Below, one piece after another: positions 7,385-16,581 of a DNA stretch of 54,416 bases. The notes below the pieces were generated by a model. It was not told where the DNA came from. It saw only the letters and a program-made list of their open reading frames with translations, and did no database searches. This stretch comes from Pseudomonas delhiensis. GTDB lineage: Bacteria > Pseudomonadota > Gammaproteobacteria > Pseudomonadales > Pseudomonadaceae. Both the position numbers and the translations under genes were made by a program. Each line of letters opens with the position of its first letter. Positions within the stretch are counted from its first letter, which is position 1. The stretch covers positions 1 to 54,416 of the forward strand of contig NZ_FZPC01000038.1 of the NCBI RefSeq assembly GCF_900187975.1, given 5' to 3'.

Positions 7385-8202
7385 CATTTCCAACGAGGGG
7401 GCGAGGCTGTTGTAGGAGCGTGGGGGATGCCTGGTTCTTGCTCGCGAAGCTTGGGCCCGTGCTCCAATCTCCCCCGCCACGAGGCCCGCCCCGACAGCAC
7501 GTCCCTGTGCTGATCGGGGCTCTCGCGAATCCATGTCACATGACCTCCTGAGCGCCGGTTTCGCTCGGCCTTCTGAAGGGGCGTTCCGGTGCGCTCGGAG
7601 GTTTCTCTGGAAACCCGTAGGGCGCATAACGCCTACGGCGTTATCCGCCGTTTGCGTCGAGCATCGGCCAACGGCGGATAACCGCGAACGGTTATACGCC
7701 CTACGAGTTTGCCGGCTGACGCTGCGTTATCCGCTTGCTCGGGACAGCCCCCTCTCCCTTCAGGGCGGGCCGCGTAGGCGAGGGTTGGGGAGAGGGGACG
7801 GACTTCGCCCACGCACCTCTGCCAACCCTGACACCGCACCCCCTCCCTAACCCTCCCCCGCAAGCGGGAGAGGGGACCGTTCGGCGCAATGCGGAACCGC
7901 GAAGTTCCCGGGCTCCCCGTAGGGCGCATAACGCCTACGGCGTTATCCGCCAGATCGCGGACAGAGTCCGCTCCGGTTCCAGGTAGCACGGGCGTAGGAG
8001 CGGACTCCGTCCGCGATTGGTCTCACCGCCCACGCCGGACTTTCCGCCTGCACAGGACAGCCCCCCAAAATGCCACCCCAATCCCATTCCCGAAAAATCG
8101 CCCCCCGCGCCATGGCCGCCCCGTCGGGCCGTGCCTATCCTTTGAGCATTCCACCGCCGTAAACCACCGCGTCGCCACCGGTCACCGACCCAGGAGCCCT
8201 GC
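7385..8202. repeat. 818-base intergenic region made of repeats
   Basis: No gene supported. It contains GTAGGGCGCATAAC-family copies at about 7617-7650, 7672-7706 (inverted) and 7917-7951; CCCTCTCC/GGAGAGGG-type hairpin repeats at about 7742-7799 and 7847-7880; and the GTAGGAGCGGACTCCGTCCGCG family at about 7955-8017 as an inverted pair. The last 170 bases carry the permease gene's upstream region, in which I see no clear promoter. Confidence 0.65.
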
Positions 8203-9540
8203 ATGGCCGCGACCAGGAAGATGGGCCTCACCGGGCTGACCACCCTGGTGATGGTCAACATGATGGGCTCGGGGATCATCATGCTGCCCTCCAGCATGGC
8301 CCAGCTGGGTGCGGTCTCGCTGCTGTCGTGGGTGTTCACCGCCGTGGGCTCCATGGCCATCGCCTACTGCTTCGCCCAGTGCGGCATCTACTGCCCGCGT
8401 TCCGGCGGCATGTCCGCCTACAGCGAGGAGGCCCATGGCAAGTCGGCGTTCTTCCTCTGCTCGTACCTGTACTTCCTGTCCCTGGTGATCAGCAACGTGG
8501 CCATCAGCCTGTCCGCGGTGGGCTACCTGACGCCCTTCTTCCCCTGGCTGGGCAGCGGCGCGGTGCCCCTGTTCCTCGGGACACTGGGGCTGATCTGGCT
8601 GACCACCCTGGCCAATTTCGGCGGCCCGCGGATCACCGGACGGCTGGGCTCGGTCACCGTCTGGGGGGTGATCATCCCGGTGGCCGGGCTGGGCTTCTTC
8701 GGCTGGTTCCGCTTCAGCCCGGAAACCTTCGCCGCCGCCTGGAACCCCAACGACCTGCCGGTCAGCCAGGCGATCACCGACAGCATCCCGCTGACGCTCT
8801 GGGCCTTCCTCGGCATGGAGTCGGCGGCGCAGAACTCCGACGCGGTGGAGAATCCCAAGCGCAACGTGCCGCTGGCCTGCCTGCTGGGCACCCTGGGCGC
8901 AGCGGTGGTTTACGTGCTGTCCACCACCGTGATCCAGGGCCTGGTGCCGAACCCGGAGCTGGCCAACTCCAGCGCGCCCTTCGCCCTGGCCTACGCACAC
9001 CTGTTCAACGACGGGGTGGGCAACCTGGTGATGGCCCTGGCGGTGATGGCCTGCGTCGGCTCGCTGCTGGGCTGGCAGTTCACCCTGGCCGAGACGGCCA
9101 AGGTCACCGCCGCCCAGGGCCTGTTCCCGCAACTGTTCACCCGCGTCACCGGGCGCGGCGCGCCCTTGGCCGGGCTGGTCACCTGCGCGGTGCTGCAGAG
9201 CCTGATCGCCCTCTCGACCATCTCGCCCAACGCCACCGCCCAGTTCACCAAGCTGGTGAGCCTGGCCGCGGTCACCAACATCATCCCCTACATCACCTCG
9301 CTGACCGGGCTGGTGGTGATCCTCTACAAGGCCGGTGTCGGCCTGGAGCTGGTGCGCCGCAACACCGCCGTGATGCTGGTCGCCGCCGGCTACTGCTTCT
9401 ACGCGCTTTATGCCTCGGGGCTGGAGGCGGTGTTCGGCGCCGCCCTGGTGATGGTGGTCGGCTACCTGCTGTTCGGCTTCATCGCCAAACGCTTCGTCAA
9501 GGCCTACGAGCGCCTCGCCGCGCCGCCGGAGTCGCCATGA
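8203..9540 (+). CDS. APC-family amino acid/polyamine permease (PotE-like)
   Basis: 445 residues, about twelve transmembrane segments, with the APC-superfamily start GLTTLVMVNMMGSGIIMLPSSMA (the GSGI unwound-helix motif) and the ESAAQNSDAVENPKRNVP motif in the helix 6-7 loop. The closest recognised branch is the PotE putrescine/ornithine and arginine/ornithine antiporters (443-460 residues). It should exchange a basic amino acid or diamine across the inner membrane. The stop overlaps the next ATG (ATGA at 9537), so it is co-translated with a solute-binding protein. I cannot determine the substrate. Confidence 0.85.
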   Translation: MAATRKMGLTGLTTLVMVNMMGSGIIMLPSSMAQLGAVSLLSWVFTAVGSMAIAYCFAQCGIYCPRSGGMSAYSEEAHGKSAFFLCSYLYFLSLVISNVAISLSAVGYLTPFFPWLGSGAVPLFLGTLGLIWLTTLANFGGPRITGRLGSVTVWGVIIPVAGLGFFGWFRFSPETFAAAWNPNDLPVSQAITDSIPLTLWAFLGMESAAQNSDAVENPKRNVPLACLLGTLGAAVVYVLSTTVIQGLVPNPELANSSAPFALAYAHLFNDGVGNLVMALAVMACVGSLLGWQFTLAETAKVTAAQGLFPQLFTRVTGRGAPLAGLVTCAVLQSLIALSTISPNATAQFTKLVSLAAVTNIIPYITSLTGLVVILYKAGVGLELVRRNTAVMLVAAGYCFYALYASGLEAVFGAALVMVVGYLLFGFIAKRFVKAYERLAAPPESP

Positions 9541-10427
9541 ACCGCCTGTTCGCCGCCCTGTTCCTGCTGCCGCTGCTGCTGGCCCCCGGCGCCCGGGCCG
9601 ACAGCCTGGCGCGCATCCACGCCAGCCATACCCTGGTGCTGGGCTTCCTGGCCGACAACGCGCCCTTCTCCGAGGGCGACGAGCACACCGCCAGCGGCTA
9701 CGCCATCGACCTGTGCCAGGCGCTGGCCGCCCGCCTGCGCAGCGCGCCGGGCCTGGCCGACCTGCAGGTGCACTACCGGCCGCTGCCCCTGGAGCAGGCC
9801 CTGGAGGCCGTGAGCAGCGGCCAGGTCGACCTGTTCTGCAGCCCGCTGGTGGAAACCCTGCAACGCCGCGAAAGCGTCAGCTTCTCGCTGCCGGTGTTCA
9901 CCGCCGGGCTCGGGGTGATCCTGCGCCGCGACGCCGACGCCACCCTGCAGGCCGCGCTCAGCGGCGCCCCGCGCGAGCGCACGCCGACCTGGCGGGGGAC
10001 CGTCAACCAGGGCCTGAACAAGCGCAGCTTCGCCGTGCTCAAGGGCAGCACCAATGTCCAGTGGGCGCAGCAGCGGGTGCGCGAACTGGGGCTGCAATCG
10101 CGCCTGGTGGAGGTGGCCAGCTACCAGGACGGCGTCGACCGCGTGCTGCGCCGCGAGGTGGACGCCTTCTTCGGCGAACGCCTGTCGCTGCTCAACTACC
10201 GGGCCCGCTCGGCCCAGGCCGACCGGCTGCAGGTGTCCGACCACCTGTTCGAGATGGCCAGCGTCGCCCTGCCCCTGCCCCGCAACGACGACGCCTTCCG
10301 CCTGGAGGTGGACCGCGCCCTCAGCGACGCCCTGCGCGGCGCCGCGGGCGAGGCGCTGTACAGCCGCTACTTCGGCCCGCCTTCGCCACAGCAACGCCTG
10401 CTGCTGCGCCTCTACTCCCGGCCCTGA
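9537..10427 (+). CDS. Periplasmic amino-acid-type solute-binding protein
   Basis: 296 residues with a signal peptide (residues 1-22, ending GARA) and the bacterial extracellular solute-binding family 3 layout: HTLVLGFLADNAPFS near the start, GYAIDLCQALAARL, a DLFCSPLVETLQRRESVSFSLPVF motif, then the second lobe with KGSTNVQWAQQRVRE and DAFFGERLSLL. These proteins bind polar amino acids or related compounds. No ABC permease or ATPase genes follow, so it may work with the overlapping PotE-like permease or as a sensor; that is inference. Start ATG at 9537 is fixed by the ATGA overlap. Confidence 0.85.
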   Translation: MNRLFAALFLLPLLLAPGARADSLARIHASHTLVLGFLADNAPFSEGDEHTASGYAIDLCQALAARLRSAPGLADLQVHYRPLPLEQALEAVSSGQVDLFCSPLVETLQRRESVSFSLPVFTAGLGVILRRDADATLQAALSGAPRERTPTWRGTVNQGLNKRSFAVLKGSTNVQWAQQRVRELGLQSRLVEVASYQDGVDRVLRREVDAFFGERLSLLNYRARSAQADRLQVSDHLFEMASVALPLPRNDDAFRLEVDRALSDALRGAAGEALYSRYFGPPSPQQRLLLRLYSRP

Positions 10428-10459
10428 ACCCGGGAAGCCCCCGCGGGACAAGCCCGCCC

Positions 10460-10491
10460 CTATCGCTATATACTTTTATAAATAGCGATAG
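10460..10491. promoter_or_regulatory. Palindromic operator upstream of the TetR gene
   Basis: Perfect inverted arms CTATCGCTAT (10460-10469) and ATAGCGATAG (10482-10491) around an AT-rich centre. TATACT (about 10468-10473) could serve as a -10 box. It lies 19 bases before the TetR start, the position expected for an autorepression site. Confidence 0.6.
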
Positions 10492-10510
10492 CCGTTTCCC
10501 CGGATTCCCC

Positions 10511-11221
10511 ATGAGCGACCAGGCCACCCGCCCTGCCCGTAGTCCCGCCAACCGCCGCAAGGCCAGCGTCGACGACAGCGAGCCGCTGGGCATCCGCGAG
10601 CGCAACCAGCGCCTGATCCTCGGGGCCGCCAGCCAGGAGTTCGCCGCCAAGGGCTTCCAGGCCGCGCGCACCGAAGACATCGCCGCCCGAGTGGGGCTGC
10701 CCAAGGCCAACGTCTACTACTACTTCCAGAACAAGCGGAACCTCTATGCGCGGGTGCTGGAAGCCCTGGTCGAGCCCCTGCTGCAAGCCGCCGCCCTGCT
10801 GCGCGCCGAACGGCCCCCGGAGCAGGCCCTGCCCGCCTACATCCAGGCGCGGATGCGCGTGGCCCACGAGCACCCGCACACCTACAAGGCCGTGCTCGGG
10901 GAAATGCTGCTGGGCGCCCGGCAACTGCCGGCCCCCTGTGGCGAACGCCTGCGCCAGGCCGCGCAGGACAACCTCGCCTGCCTGCGCAACTGGATGGAAC
11001 GCGGCCTGATCGCCACGGCCGACCCGCAGCACCTGCTGCTGTTCCTCTGGTCGGCCACCCAGGCCCACAGCCATTTCGGCTGGCAGGCCTCGCTGATCAC
11101 CGGCAAGGCCCGGCCGGCGGAAGCCGACTACCGAGCCGTGGCCGAAAGCGTCAGCCGCCTGGTGCTCGGCGCCCTCGCTCCGGACGATGCGCGCCCGCGG
11201 TTGCGGCCGTTTCCGATATGA
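10511..11221 (+). CDS. TetR/AcrR family regulator, RutR-like
   Basis: 236 residues. The N-terminal ~25 residues are polar and probably flexible. The TetR helix-turn-helix follows (RLILGAASQEFAAKGFQAARTEDIAARVGLPKANVYYYFQNKRNLYARVLEAL, residues about 35-88). The C-terminal ligand domain resembles the RutR/YcdC branch (LLFLWSATQAHSHFGWQ), which senses pyrimidines or other small metabolites. The ATG at 10511 has no clear Shine-Dalgarno and lies just after a palindrome with a -10-like core, so a short leader is likely. It probably regulates itself and the upstream permease/binding-protein pair. Confidence 0.85.
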   Translation: MSDQATRPARSPANRRKASVDDSEPLGIRERNQRLILGAASQEFAAKGFQAARTEDIAARVGLPKANVYYYFQNKRNLYARVLEALVEPLLQAAALLRAERPPEQALPAYIQARMRVAHEHPHTYKAVLGEMLLGARQLPAPCGERLRQAAQDNLACLRNWMERGLIATADPQHLLLFLWSATQAHSHFGWQASLITGKARPAEADYRAVAESVSRLVLGALAPDDARPRLRPFPI

Positions 11222-11435
11222 AGAACCCTCTCCCACAAGCGGGAGAGGGTTGGGGAGAGGGCTGGAATTTAGCCGCCATCCTCACACTCCGTCGCTCCCC
11301 CGTAGGGCGAATAACCGTTCGCGGTTATCCGCCGCTACACCGCGGCCACAGCCAACGCCCAGATCAACCCCGGAGCCGCCGAGCATCAAGGCCAAACGGC
11401 GGATAACGCCATAGGCGTCATGCGCCCTACGTCCC
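11222..11435. repeat. Cluster of three intergenic repeats
   Basis: Hairpin repeat with arms CCCTCTCCC/GGGAGAGGG at 11223-11265 right after the TetR stop, which may act as its terminator. Then two GTAGGGCG(A/C)ATAAC-family copies at about 11299-11334 and, inverted, 11397-11432. The rest up to 11532 holds no visible gene. Confidence 0.65.
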
Positions 11436-11532
11436 GCCCGGCGTTGTCCGGTGTGCGGGCCCGCGCGGGTGACGCCGCGGGCCCCGGCGGGTAAGCTGCC
11501 GCCCCTCGTATCACCCGCACAAGGAGGCCCCC

Positions 11533-11913
11533 ATGGCTGACAACGACCTCACCTTCCTCCCCGACGCCGATCCCGAGTCGATCTCCTCCGACGTCGCCGG
11601 CTTCGGCGGCCTGCTGGTCTCCACCCAGATCCCCACCCGCGAGGACGGCAGCCTGGAGCTGGGCGGCATCGTCGAGCAGAGCGAATGCACCCTGCGCGCG
11701 CTGAAGGCCGCCCTGGAGCGCGCCGGCAGTTCCATGGACCGTGTGCTGCACCTGACCATCTACCTCACCGACATGGCCGACCGCGCCGCCTTCAACGAGG
11801 TGTACCAGCGCTTCTTCGCCAGGCCCTGGCCGGTGCGCGCCGCCGTCGGCGTGGCCGCCCTGGCCGTGGAAGGCATGCGCGTGGAAGTCACCGCGCTGGC
11901 CGCCAGGGCCTGA
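11533..11913 (+). CDS. RidA family (YjgF/YER057c/UK114) protein
   Basis: 126 residues, normal length for the family. It shows the RidA pattern: FGGLLVSTQIP, ECTLRALKAALERAGSSMDRVLHLTIYLTDMADRAAFNEVYQRFF, then PVRAAVGVAALAVEGMRVEVTALA, where the Arg of PVRAAVGV is the substrate-carboxylate-binding arginine and the terminal VEVTALA strand is conserved. Canonical members deaminate reactive enamine/imine intermediates from PLP enzymes such as threonine dehydratase; other subfamilies differ. AAGGAGG gives a strong start. Single gene between repeats and rlhA; no partner visible nearby, although ilvA lies elsewhere in this window. Confidence 0.88.
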   Translation: MADNDLTFLPDADPESISSDVAGFGGLLVSTQIPTREDGSLELGGIVEQSECTLRALKAALERAGSSMDRVLHLTIYLTDMADRAAFNEVYQRFFARPWPVRAAVGVAALAVEGMRVEVTALAARA

Positions 11914-11995
11914 CCGGGCCCCTTCGCCGTCCGGCGCCCCGCCGGGCGGCGCCACCACCGGGCAGCGCACGGGTGCCCGGCGGGCGTTTCGCCGC

Positions 11996-12001
11996 TACAA
12001 T
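11996..12001 (+). promoter_or_regulatory. Probable -10 box of rlhA
   Basis: TACAAT in the context CGCTACAATGCGCGCC, a form frequent in Pseudomonas housekeeping promoters, 38 bases before the rlhA ATG. The -35 hexamer is weak. Confidence 0.4.
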
Positions 12002-12039
12002 GCGCGCCTTGCCGTGTCACGCCTGATGAAGAAGAAACC

Positions 12040-14040
12040 ATGTCCCTGCCCAAGAACCATCTGGAACTGCTCAGCCCTGCCCGCGATGTGAGCATCGCCC
12101 GCGAGGCCATCCTGCATGGAGCCGATGCCGTGTACATCGGCGGCCCGAGCTTCGGCGCCCGGCACAACGCCTGCAACGAGGTGAGCGACATCGCCCGGCT
12201 GGTGGAATTCGCCCACCGCTACCACGCGCGCATCTTCGTCACCATCAACACCATCCTCCACGACGACGAGCTGGAGCCGGCCCGCGCGCTGATCCACCAG
12301 CTCCACGACGCCGGCGTCGACGCGCTGATCGTGCAGGACCTGGGCGTGCTCGACCTGGACATCCCGCCGATCGAGCTGCACGCCAGCACCCAGACCGACA
12401 TCCGCACCCTGGGCCGGGCGAAATTCCTCGACCAGGCCGGCTTCTCCCAGTTGGTGCTGGCCCGCGAGCTGAACCTGAAGGAAATCCGCGCCATCGCCGA
12501 CGAAACCGACGCGGCCATCGAGTTCTTCATCCACGGCGCGCTCTGCGTGGCCTTCTCCGGCCAGTGCAACATCTCCCATGCACAGACCGGGCGCAGCGCC
12601 AACCGCGGCGACTGCTCCCAGGCCTGCCGCCTGCCCTACACCCTGAAGGACGACCAGGGCCGCGTGGTGGCCTTCGAGAAGCACCTGCTGTCGATGAAGG
12701 ACAACAACCAGAGCGCCAACCTCAGCGCCCTGATCGACGCCGGCGTGCGCTCCTTCAAGATCGAGGGGCGCTACAAGGACATGGGCTACGTGAAGAACAT
12801 CACCGCCTACTACCGCCAGCGCCTGGACGGCATCCTCGCCGAGCGCCCGGACCTGGCCCGCGCCTCCAGCGGCCGCACCGAGCACTTCTTCCTGCCCGAC
12901 CCGGACAAGACCTTCCACCGCGGCAGCACCGACTACTTCGTCAGCGAGCGCAAGATCGACATCGGTGCCTTCGACTCGCCGACCTTCACCGGCCTGCCGG
13001 TGGGCGTGGTGGAGAAGGTCGGCAAGCGCGACCTGATCGTCGCCACCGAGCAGCCGCTGTCCAACGGCGACGGCCTGAACGTGCTGGTCAAGCGCGAGGT
13101 GGTGGGTTTCCGCGCCAACATCGCCGAGCTGAAAAGCGAGTTCGAAGAAGATGGCGAGAAGCGCTACCGCTACCGCGTCGAGCCCAACGAGATGCCCGAG
13201 GGCATGTACCGCCTGCGGCCGAACCACCCGCTGTCGCGCAACCTCGACCACAACTGGCAGCAGGCCCTGCTGAAGACCTCCGCCGAGCGCCGCGTCGGCC
13301 TCTCCTGGGTGGCCCGCCTGCGCGAGGAACGCCTGGAGCTGAGCGCCACCAGCGAGGAAGGCGTCAGCGCCAGCGTCGCCCTGGATGGCCCCTTCGGCCT
13401 GGCCAACAAGCCGGAGCAGGCCCTGGAGCAACTGCACGACCTGCTCGGCCAACTGGGCACCACCCAGTACCACGCCGAAAGCATCGAGCTGGACGCGCCG
13501 CAGGCCTTCTTCATCCCCAACTCGCAGCTCAAGGCGCTGCGCCGCGAGGCCATCGAGGCGCTCACCGCCGCCCGCGTCGCCGCCCACCCGCGCGGCAGCC
13601 GCAAGGCCGAGACGAACCCGCCGCCGGTGTACCCCGAGGCGCACCTGTCGTTCCTGGCCAACGTGTACAACCACAAGGCCCGCGAATTCTACCACCGCCA
13701 CGGGGTGCAGCTGATCGATGCGGCCTACGAGGCCCACGAGGAGGCCGGCGAAGTACCGGTGATGATCACCAAGCACTGCCTGCGCTTCTCCTTCAACCTG
13801 TGCCCGAAGCAGGCCAAGGGCGTCACCGGCGTGCGCACCAAGGTCGCGCCCATGCAACTGGTGCACGGCGACGAGGTGCTGACGCTGAAGTTCGACTGCA
13901 AGCCCTGCGAGATGCACGTGATCGGCAAGATGAAGGGCCACATCCTCGACCTGCCGCAGCCGGGCAGCGCGGTGGAGCAGATCGTCGGCCAGATCAGCCC
14001 GGAAGACCTGCTCAAGACCATCCGCCGCGCGCCGCACTGA
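12040..14040 (+). CDS. rlhA: 23S rRNA 5-hydroxycytidine C2501 synthase, U32 family
   Basis: 666 residues, close to the 653 of E. coli RlhA (YdcP) and much longer than the related TrhP (YegQ). The start LELLSPARD, the block ELHASTQTDIRTLGRAKFLDQAGF, the Cys-containing FSGQCNISHAQTGRSANRGDCSQACRLPYTLKD, the SFKIEGRYKDMGYVKNIT block and the C-terminal CLRFSFNLCPKQAKG and FDCKPCEMHVIGK cysteines all match. The family needs an iron-sulfur cluster and prephenate-derived chemistry to hydroxylate C2501 of 23S rRNA. Old annotations call it a U32 collagenase-like peptidase. Single gene, convergent with the DipZ-like gene. Confidence 0.93.
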   Translation: MSLPKNHLELLSPARDVSIAREAILHGADAVYIGGPSFGARHNACNEVSDIARLVEFAHRYHARIFVTINTILHDDELEPARALIHQLHDAGVDALIVQDLGVLDLDIPPIELHASTQTDIRTLGRAKFLDQAGFSQLVLARELNLKEIRAIADETDAAIEFFIHGALCVAFSGQCNISHAQTGRSANRGDCSQACRLPYTLKDDQGRVVAFEKHLLSMKDNNQSANLSALIDAGVRSFKIEGRYKDMGYVKNITAYYRQRLDGILAERPDLARASSGRTEHFFLPDPDKTFHRGSTDYFVSERKIDIGAFDSPTFTGLPVGVVEKVGKRDLIVATEQPLSNGDGLNVLVKREVVGFRANIAELKSEFEEDGEKRYRYRVEPNEMPEGMYRLRPNHPLSRNLDHNWQQALLKTSAERRVGLSWVARLREERLELSATSEEGVSASVALDGPFGLANKPEQALEQLHDLLGQLGTTQYHAESIELDAPQAFFIPNSQLKALRREAIEALTAARVAAHPRGSRKAETNPPPVYPEAHLSFLANVYNHKAREFYHRHGVQLIDAAYEAHEEAGEVPVMITKHCLRFSFNLCPKQAKGVTGVRTKVAPMQLVHGDEVLTLKFDCKPCEMHVIGKMKGHILDLPQPGSAVEQIVGQISPEDLLKTIRRAPH

Positions 14041-14057
14041 AGCGCCGACACGACAGC

Positions 14058-14083
14058 GCGGGGCGGCCCCATGACCGCCCCGC
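14058..14083. terminator. Bidirectional hairpin between rlhA and the DipZ-like gene
   Basis: Arms GCGGGGCGG (14058-14066) and CCGCCCCGC (14075-14083) in the 49-base gap between two converging genes. No T-run. Confidence 0.5.
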
Positions 14084-14089
14084 CGCTGC

Positions 14090-15298
14090 TCAACCCGCCG
14101 GCTGTTCGCGCTCCTGGAGCAACTGGCGGATGATCGCCTCCTGCCCTTCGTAGTCGCCCTCGCCCACATGCAGGTGGCGGACGCGGCCCTTCGCATCGAT
14201 GAAGTAGTGCGCCGGCCAGTACTGGTTGGCGGAGGCGTTCCAGATGCGGTACTGGTTGTCCAGCGCCACCGGGTAGTGGATGTCGTGGCGCTCCACCGCC
14301 TTCTGCACGTTGGCCGGGATGCGCTCGTAGGGGTATTCCGGGGTGTGCACGCCTATCACCACCAGGCCCTGGTCGGCATAGCGCTTGGCCCACTGGTTGA
14401 CGTACGGCAGGCTGTGCTGGCAGTTGATGCAGTCGTAGGTCCAGAAATCCACCAGCACCACCTTGCCGCGCAGGTCCGCGCTGGCCAGCGGCGCGCTGTT
14501 GAGCCACTGCACGGCGCCGTCCAGGCTGGGCATGGCGCCCAGGTCGGCCAACTGGTCGGCGGCATTCGCGCTGGGCATCAGCTTGTCGAGCAGCTTCGGC
14601 ACGCCGTCCAGCACCTTGTGCTCCAGCACGGCCAGGGTGCGCGAGGCGCCGGAACCCACCAGCTGCACGCTGGCGCCACTGCCGATGACCACCACCGCCA
14701 GCAAGGCCAGGGCCCCGGCCCCGCGGCGCAACCACTCCAGCGCACCCAGCGACGGGCGCAGGCGCTGGTACAGGCCGCGGCCGAGGAACAATGCGGCGCC
14801 CAGGGCGACGGCGCTGCCCAGCCCGTAGGCCAACAGCAGCAGGCTGGTGGAGGCGCTGGGCCCCTGGAGCATGGCCCCGGAGAGGATCAGCCCGAGGATG
14901 GGCCCGGCGCAGGGCGCCCACAGCAGGCCGGCGGCGAAACCCAGCAGCCAGGCCGACAGCGCCGGCGGCAGGCCACGGGCCTGGCCGTGCAAACGGTCGC
15001 CGAGCCAGGCCCAGGGCCGCGACAGCCAGGTGCCGAAGCGCGGCGACAGCAACGCCACGGCGGATAGCCCGAGCAAGCCCAGCGCCAGGTAGCGGCCGAC
15101 CTCGCTGGCCTCCACCACCCAGGCGCTGGAAACCGCGGCCAGGCTGGCCAGCACGGCGAAGCCGCTGGCCAGGCCGGCGAGGGTCAGCAGCGGCGACCAG
15201 GCCGGCCCGCCGGCGCGCTGCAACAACAACGGCAATACGGGAAGGATGCAGGGGCTGAGCAGGGTCAGCACCCCGCCGAGAAAGGCGACGATCAGCAT
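14090..15298 (-). CDS. CcdA-thioredoxin fusion (DipZ-like) redox protein
   Basis: 402 residues in two parts. Residues 1-205 are a CcdA/DsbD-type membrane domain of about six helices whose two redox cysteines are visible (SPC, Cys17; APC, Cys130). Residues about 255-395 are a periplasmic TlpA/AhpC-type thioredoxin domain with WTYDCINCQ (Cys290, Cys293), the CINC form known from DipZ proteins rather than the usual WCxxC. It should carry electrons from cytoplasmic thioredoxin across the membrane to a periplasmic substrate. GAGGAG precedes the ATG. It is followed upstream by the DUF2790 gene in the same direction, 60 bases apart, so they are probably one operon; a role with the metal-stress genes nearby is inference. 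Confidence 0.85.
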   Translation of the reverse strand: MLIVAFLGGVLTLLSPCILPVLPLLLQRAGGPAWSPLLTLAGLASGFAVLASLAAVSSAWVVEASEVGRYLALGLLGLSAVALLSPRFGTWLSRPWAWLGDRLHGQARGLPPALSAWLLGFAAGLLWAPCAGPILGLILSGAMLQGPSASTSLLLLAYGLGSAVALGAALFLGRGLYQRLRPSLGALEWLRRGAGALALLAVVVIGSGASVQLVGSGASRTLAVLEHKVLDGVPKLLDKLMPSANAADQLADLGAMPSLDGAVQWLNSAPLASADLRGKVVLVDFWTYDCINCQHSLPYVNQWAKRYADQGLVVIGVHTPEYPYERIPANVQKAVERHDIHYPVALDNQYRIWNASANQYWPAHYFIDAKGRVRHLHVGEGDYEGQEAIIRQLLQEREQPAG

Positions 15299-15358
15299 GG
15301 GAATCTCCTCTTGAAGGGCTCTGGAGCGGCAGGGCCATCCCTGGCCGGGCGGCGTGCA

Positions 15359-15613
15359 TCAACCGCCTTCGTTGCAGTCGCTGGAGAACTTCTGGTAGGC
15401 CAGGCTGTGGGGCTGGCCGTTGGAGTCCAGGTAGTCCATGCGCGCCTGCACCACCTGGCAGCTGCCGGGCTCCTCGTGCAGGGCCAGGACCTTCTTCACG
15501 TCCAGGTGCTGGCCGTAGTGGTACTGCTCCACCGGCGCGGGGGCGCTGGCGGCGAAGCTGGCCAGGGGCGCGGCGAAGGCGAACAGGGCGGCGGCAAGGG
15601 TCAGGGTTTTCAT
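15359..15613 (-). CDS. DUF2790 periplasmic protein
   Basis: 84 residues. Signal peptide (residues 1-21, ASFA cleavage), then the DUF2790 core: EQYHYGQHLDVKKVLALHE, a single GSCQVVQARMDYLDSNGQPHSLAYQKFSSDC. This family is almost confined to Pseudomonas and has no assigned activity. The two Cys in the mature protein (SCQ and SDCNEG) could form a disulfide. It is divergent from a two-component system; the 222-base gap holds a candidate response-regulator site, and it precedes the DipZ-like gene. Induction by the neighbouring two-component system is likely but not shown. Confidence 0.85.
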   Translation of the reverse strand: MKTLTLAAALFAFAAPLASFAASAPAPVEQYHYGQHLDVKKVLALHEEPGSCQVVQARMDYLDSNGQPHSLAYQKFSSDCNEGG

Positions 15614-15749
15614 GGCGGTGTCCTCGGGTGTGGGTTCGTGGCGCGGAGGCCGTGTGCCTTCCGCTTGGTGCCCATTTCACCCGCCGCCGGTATCCCGCCT
15701 GTGTCCGCCGCCGCCCGCGAATGCCGCCCCAGGTATCGGCACGGCGAAT

Positions 15750-15767
15750 GGATACACTGGTATACAA
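15750..15767. promoter_or_regulatory. Candidate response-regulator box 1 (direct repeat, 10-bp period)
   Basis: Minus strand reads TGTATACCAGTGTATCC; the plus strand has TACA at 15753-15756 and 15763-15766, exactly ten bases apart. It lies between the DUF2790 gene (137 bases upstream of its ATG) and the response-regulator gene (69 bases upstream). A TATACA -10-like box follows at 15796-15801. Similar boxes occur at 17880 and 22402. Confidence 0.55.
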
Positions 15768-15835
15768 ACCCTGGCGGGCAGGCACCGCCTTGCTCTATAC
15801 ACTTGCCCCAACGAACGAACCGATGGGGAACCACC

Positions 15836-16576
<741 letters not shown>

Positions 16577-16581
16577 CCGCC

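Noticed and set aside
11995..15785. Two very long minus-strand frames across rlhA and the DipZ-like gene
   Set aside because: Low-complexity sequence, and the real genes have conserved motifs on their own strands and frames.
15614..15835. Reading frame extending the response regulator upstream
   Set aside because: It would run through the divergent promoter, and receiver homology starts at residue 5 of the frame opened at 15836.
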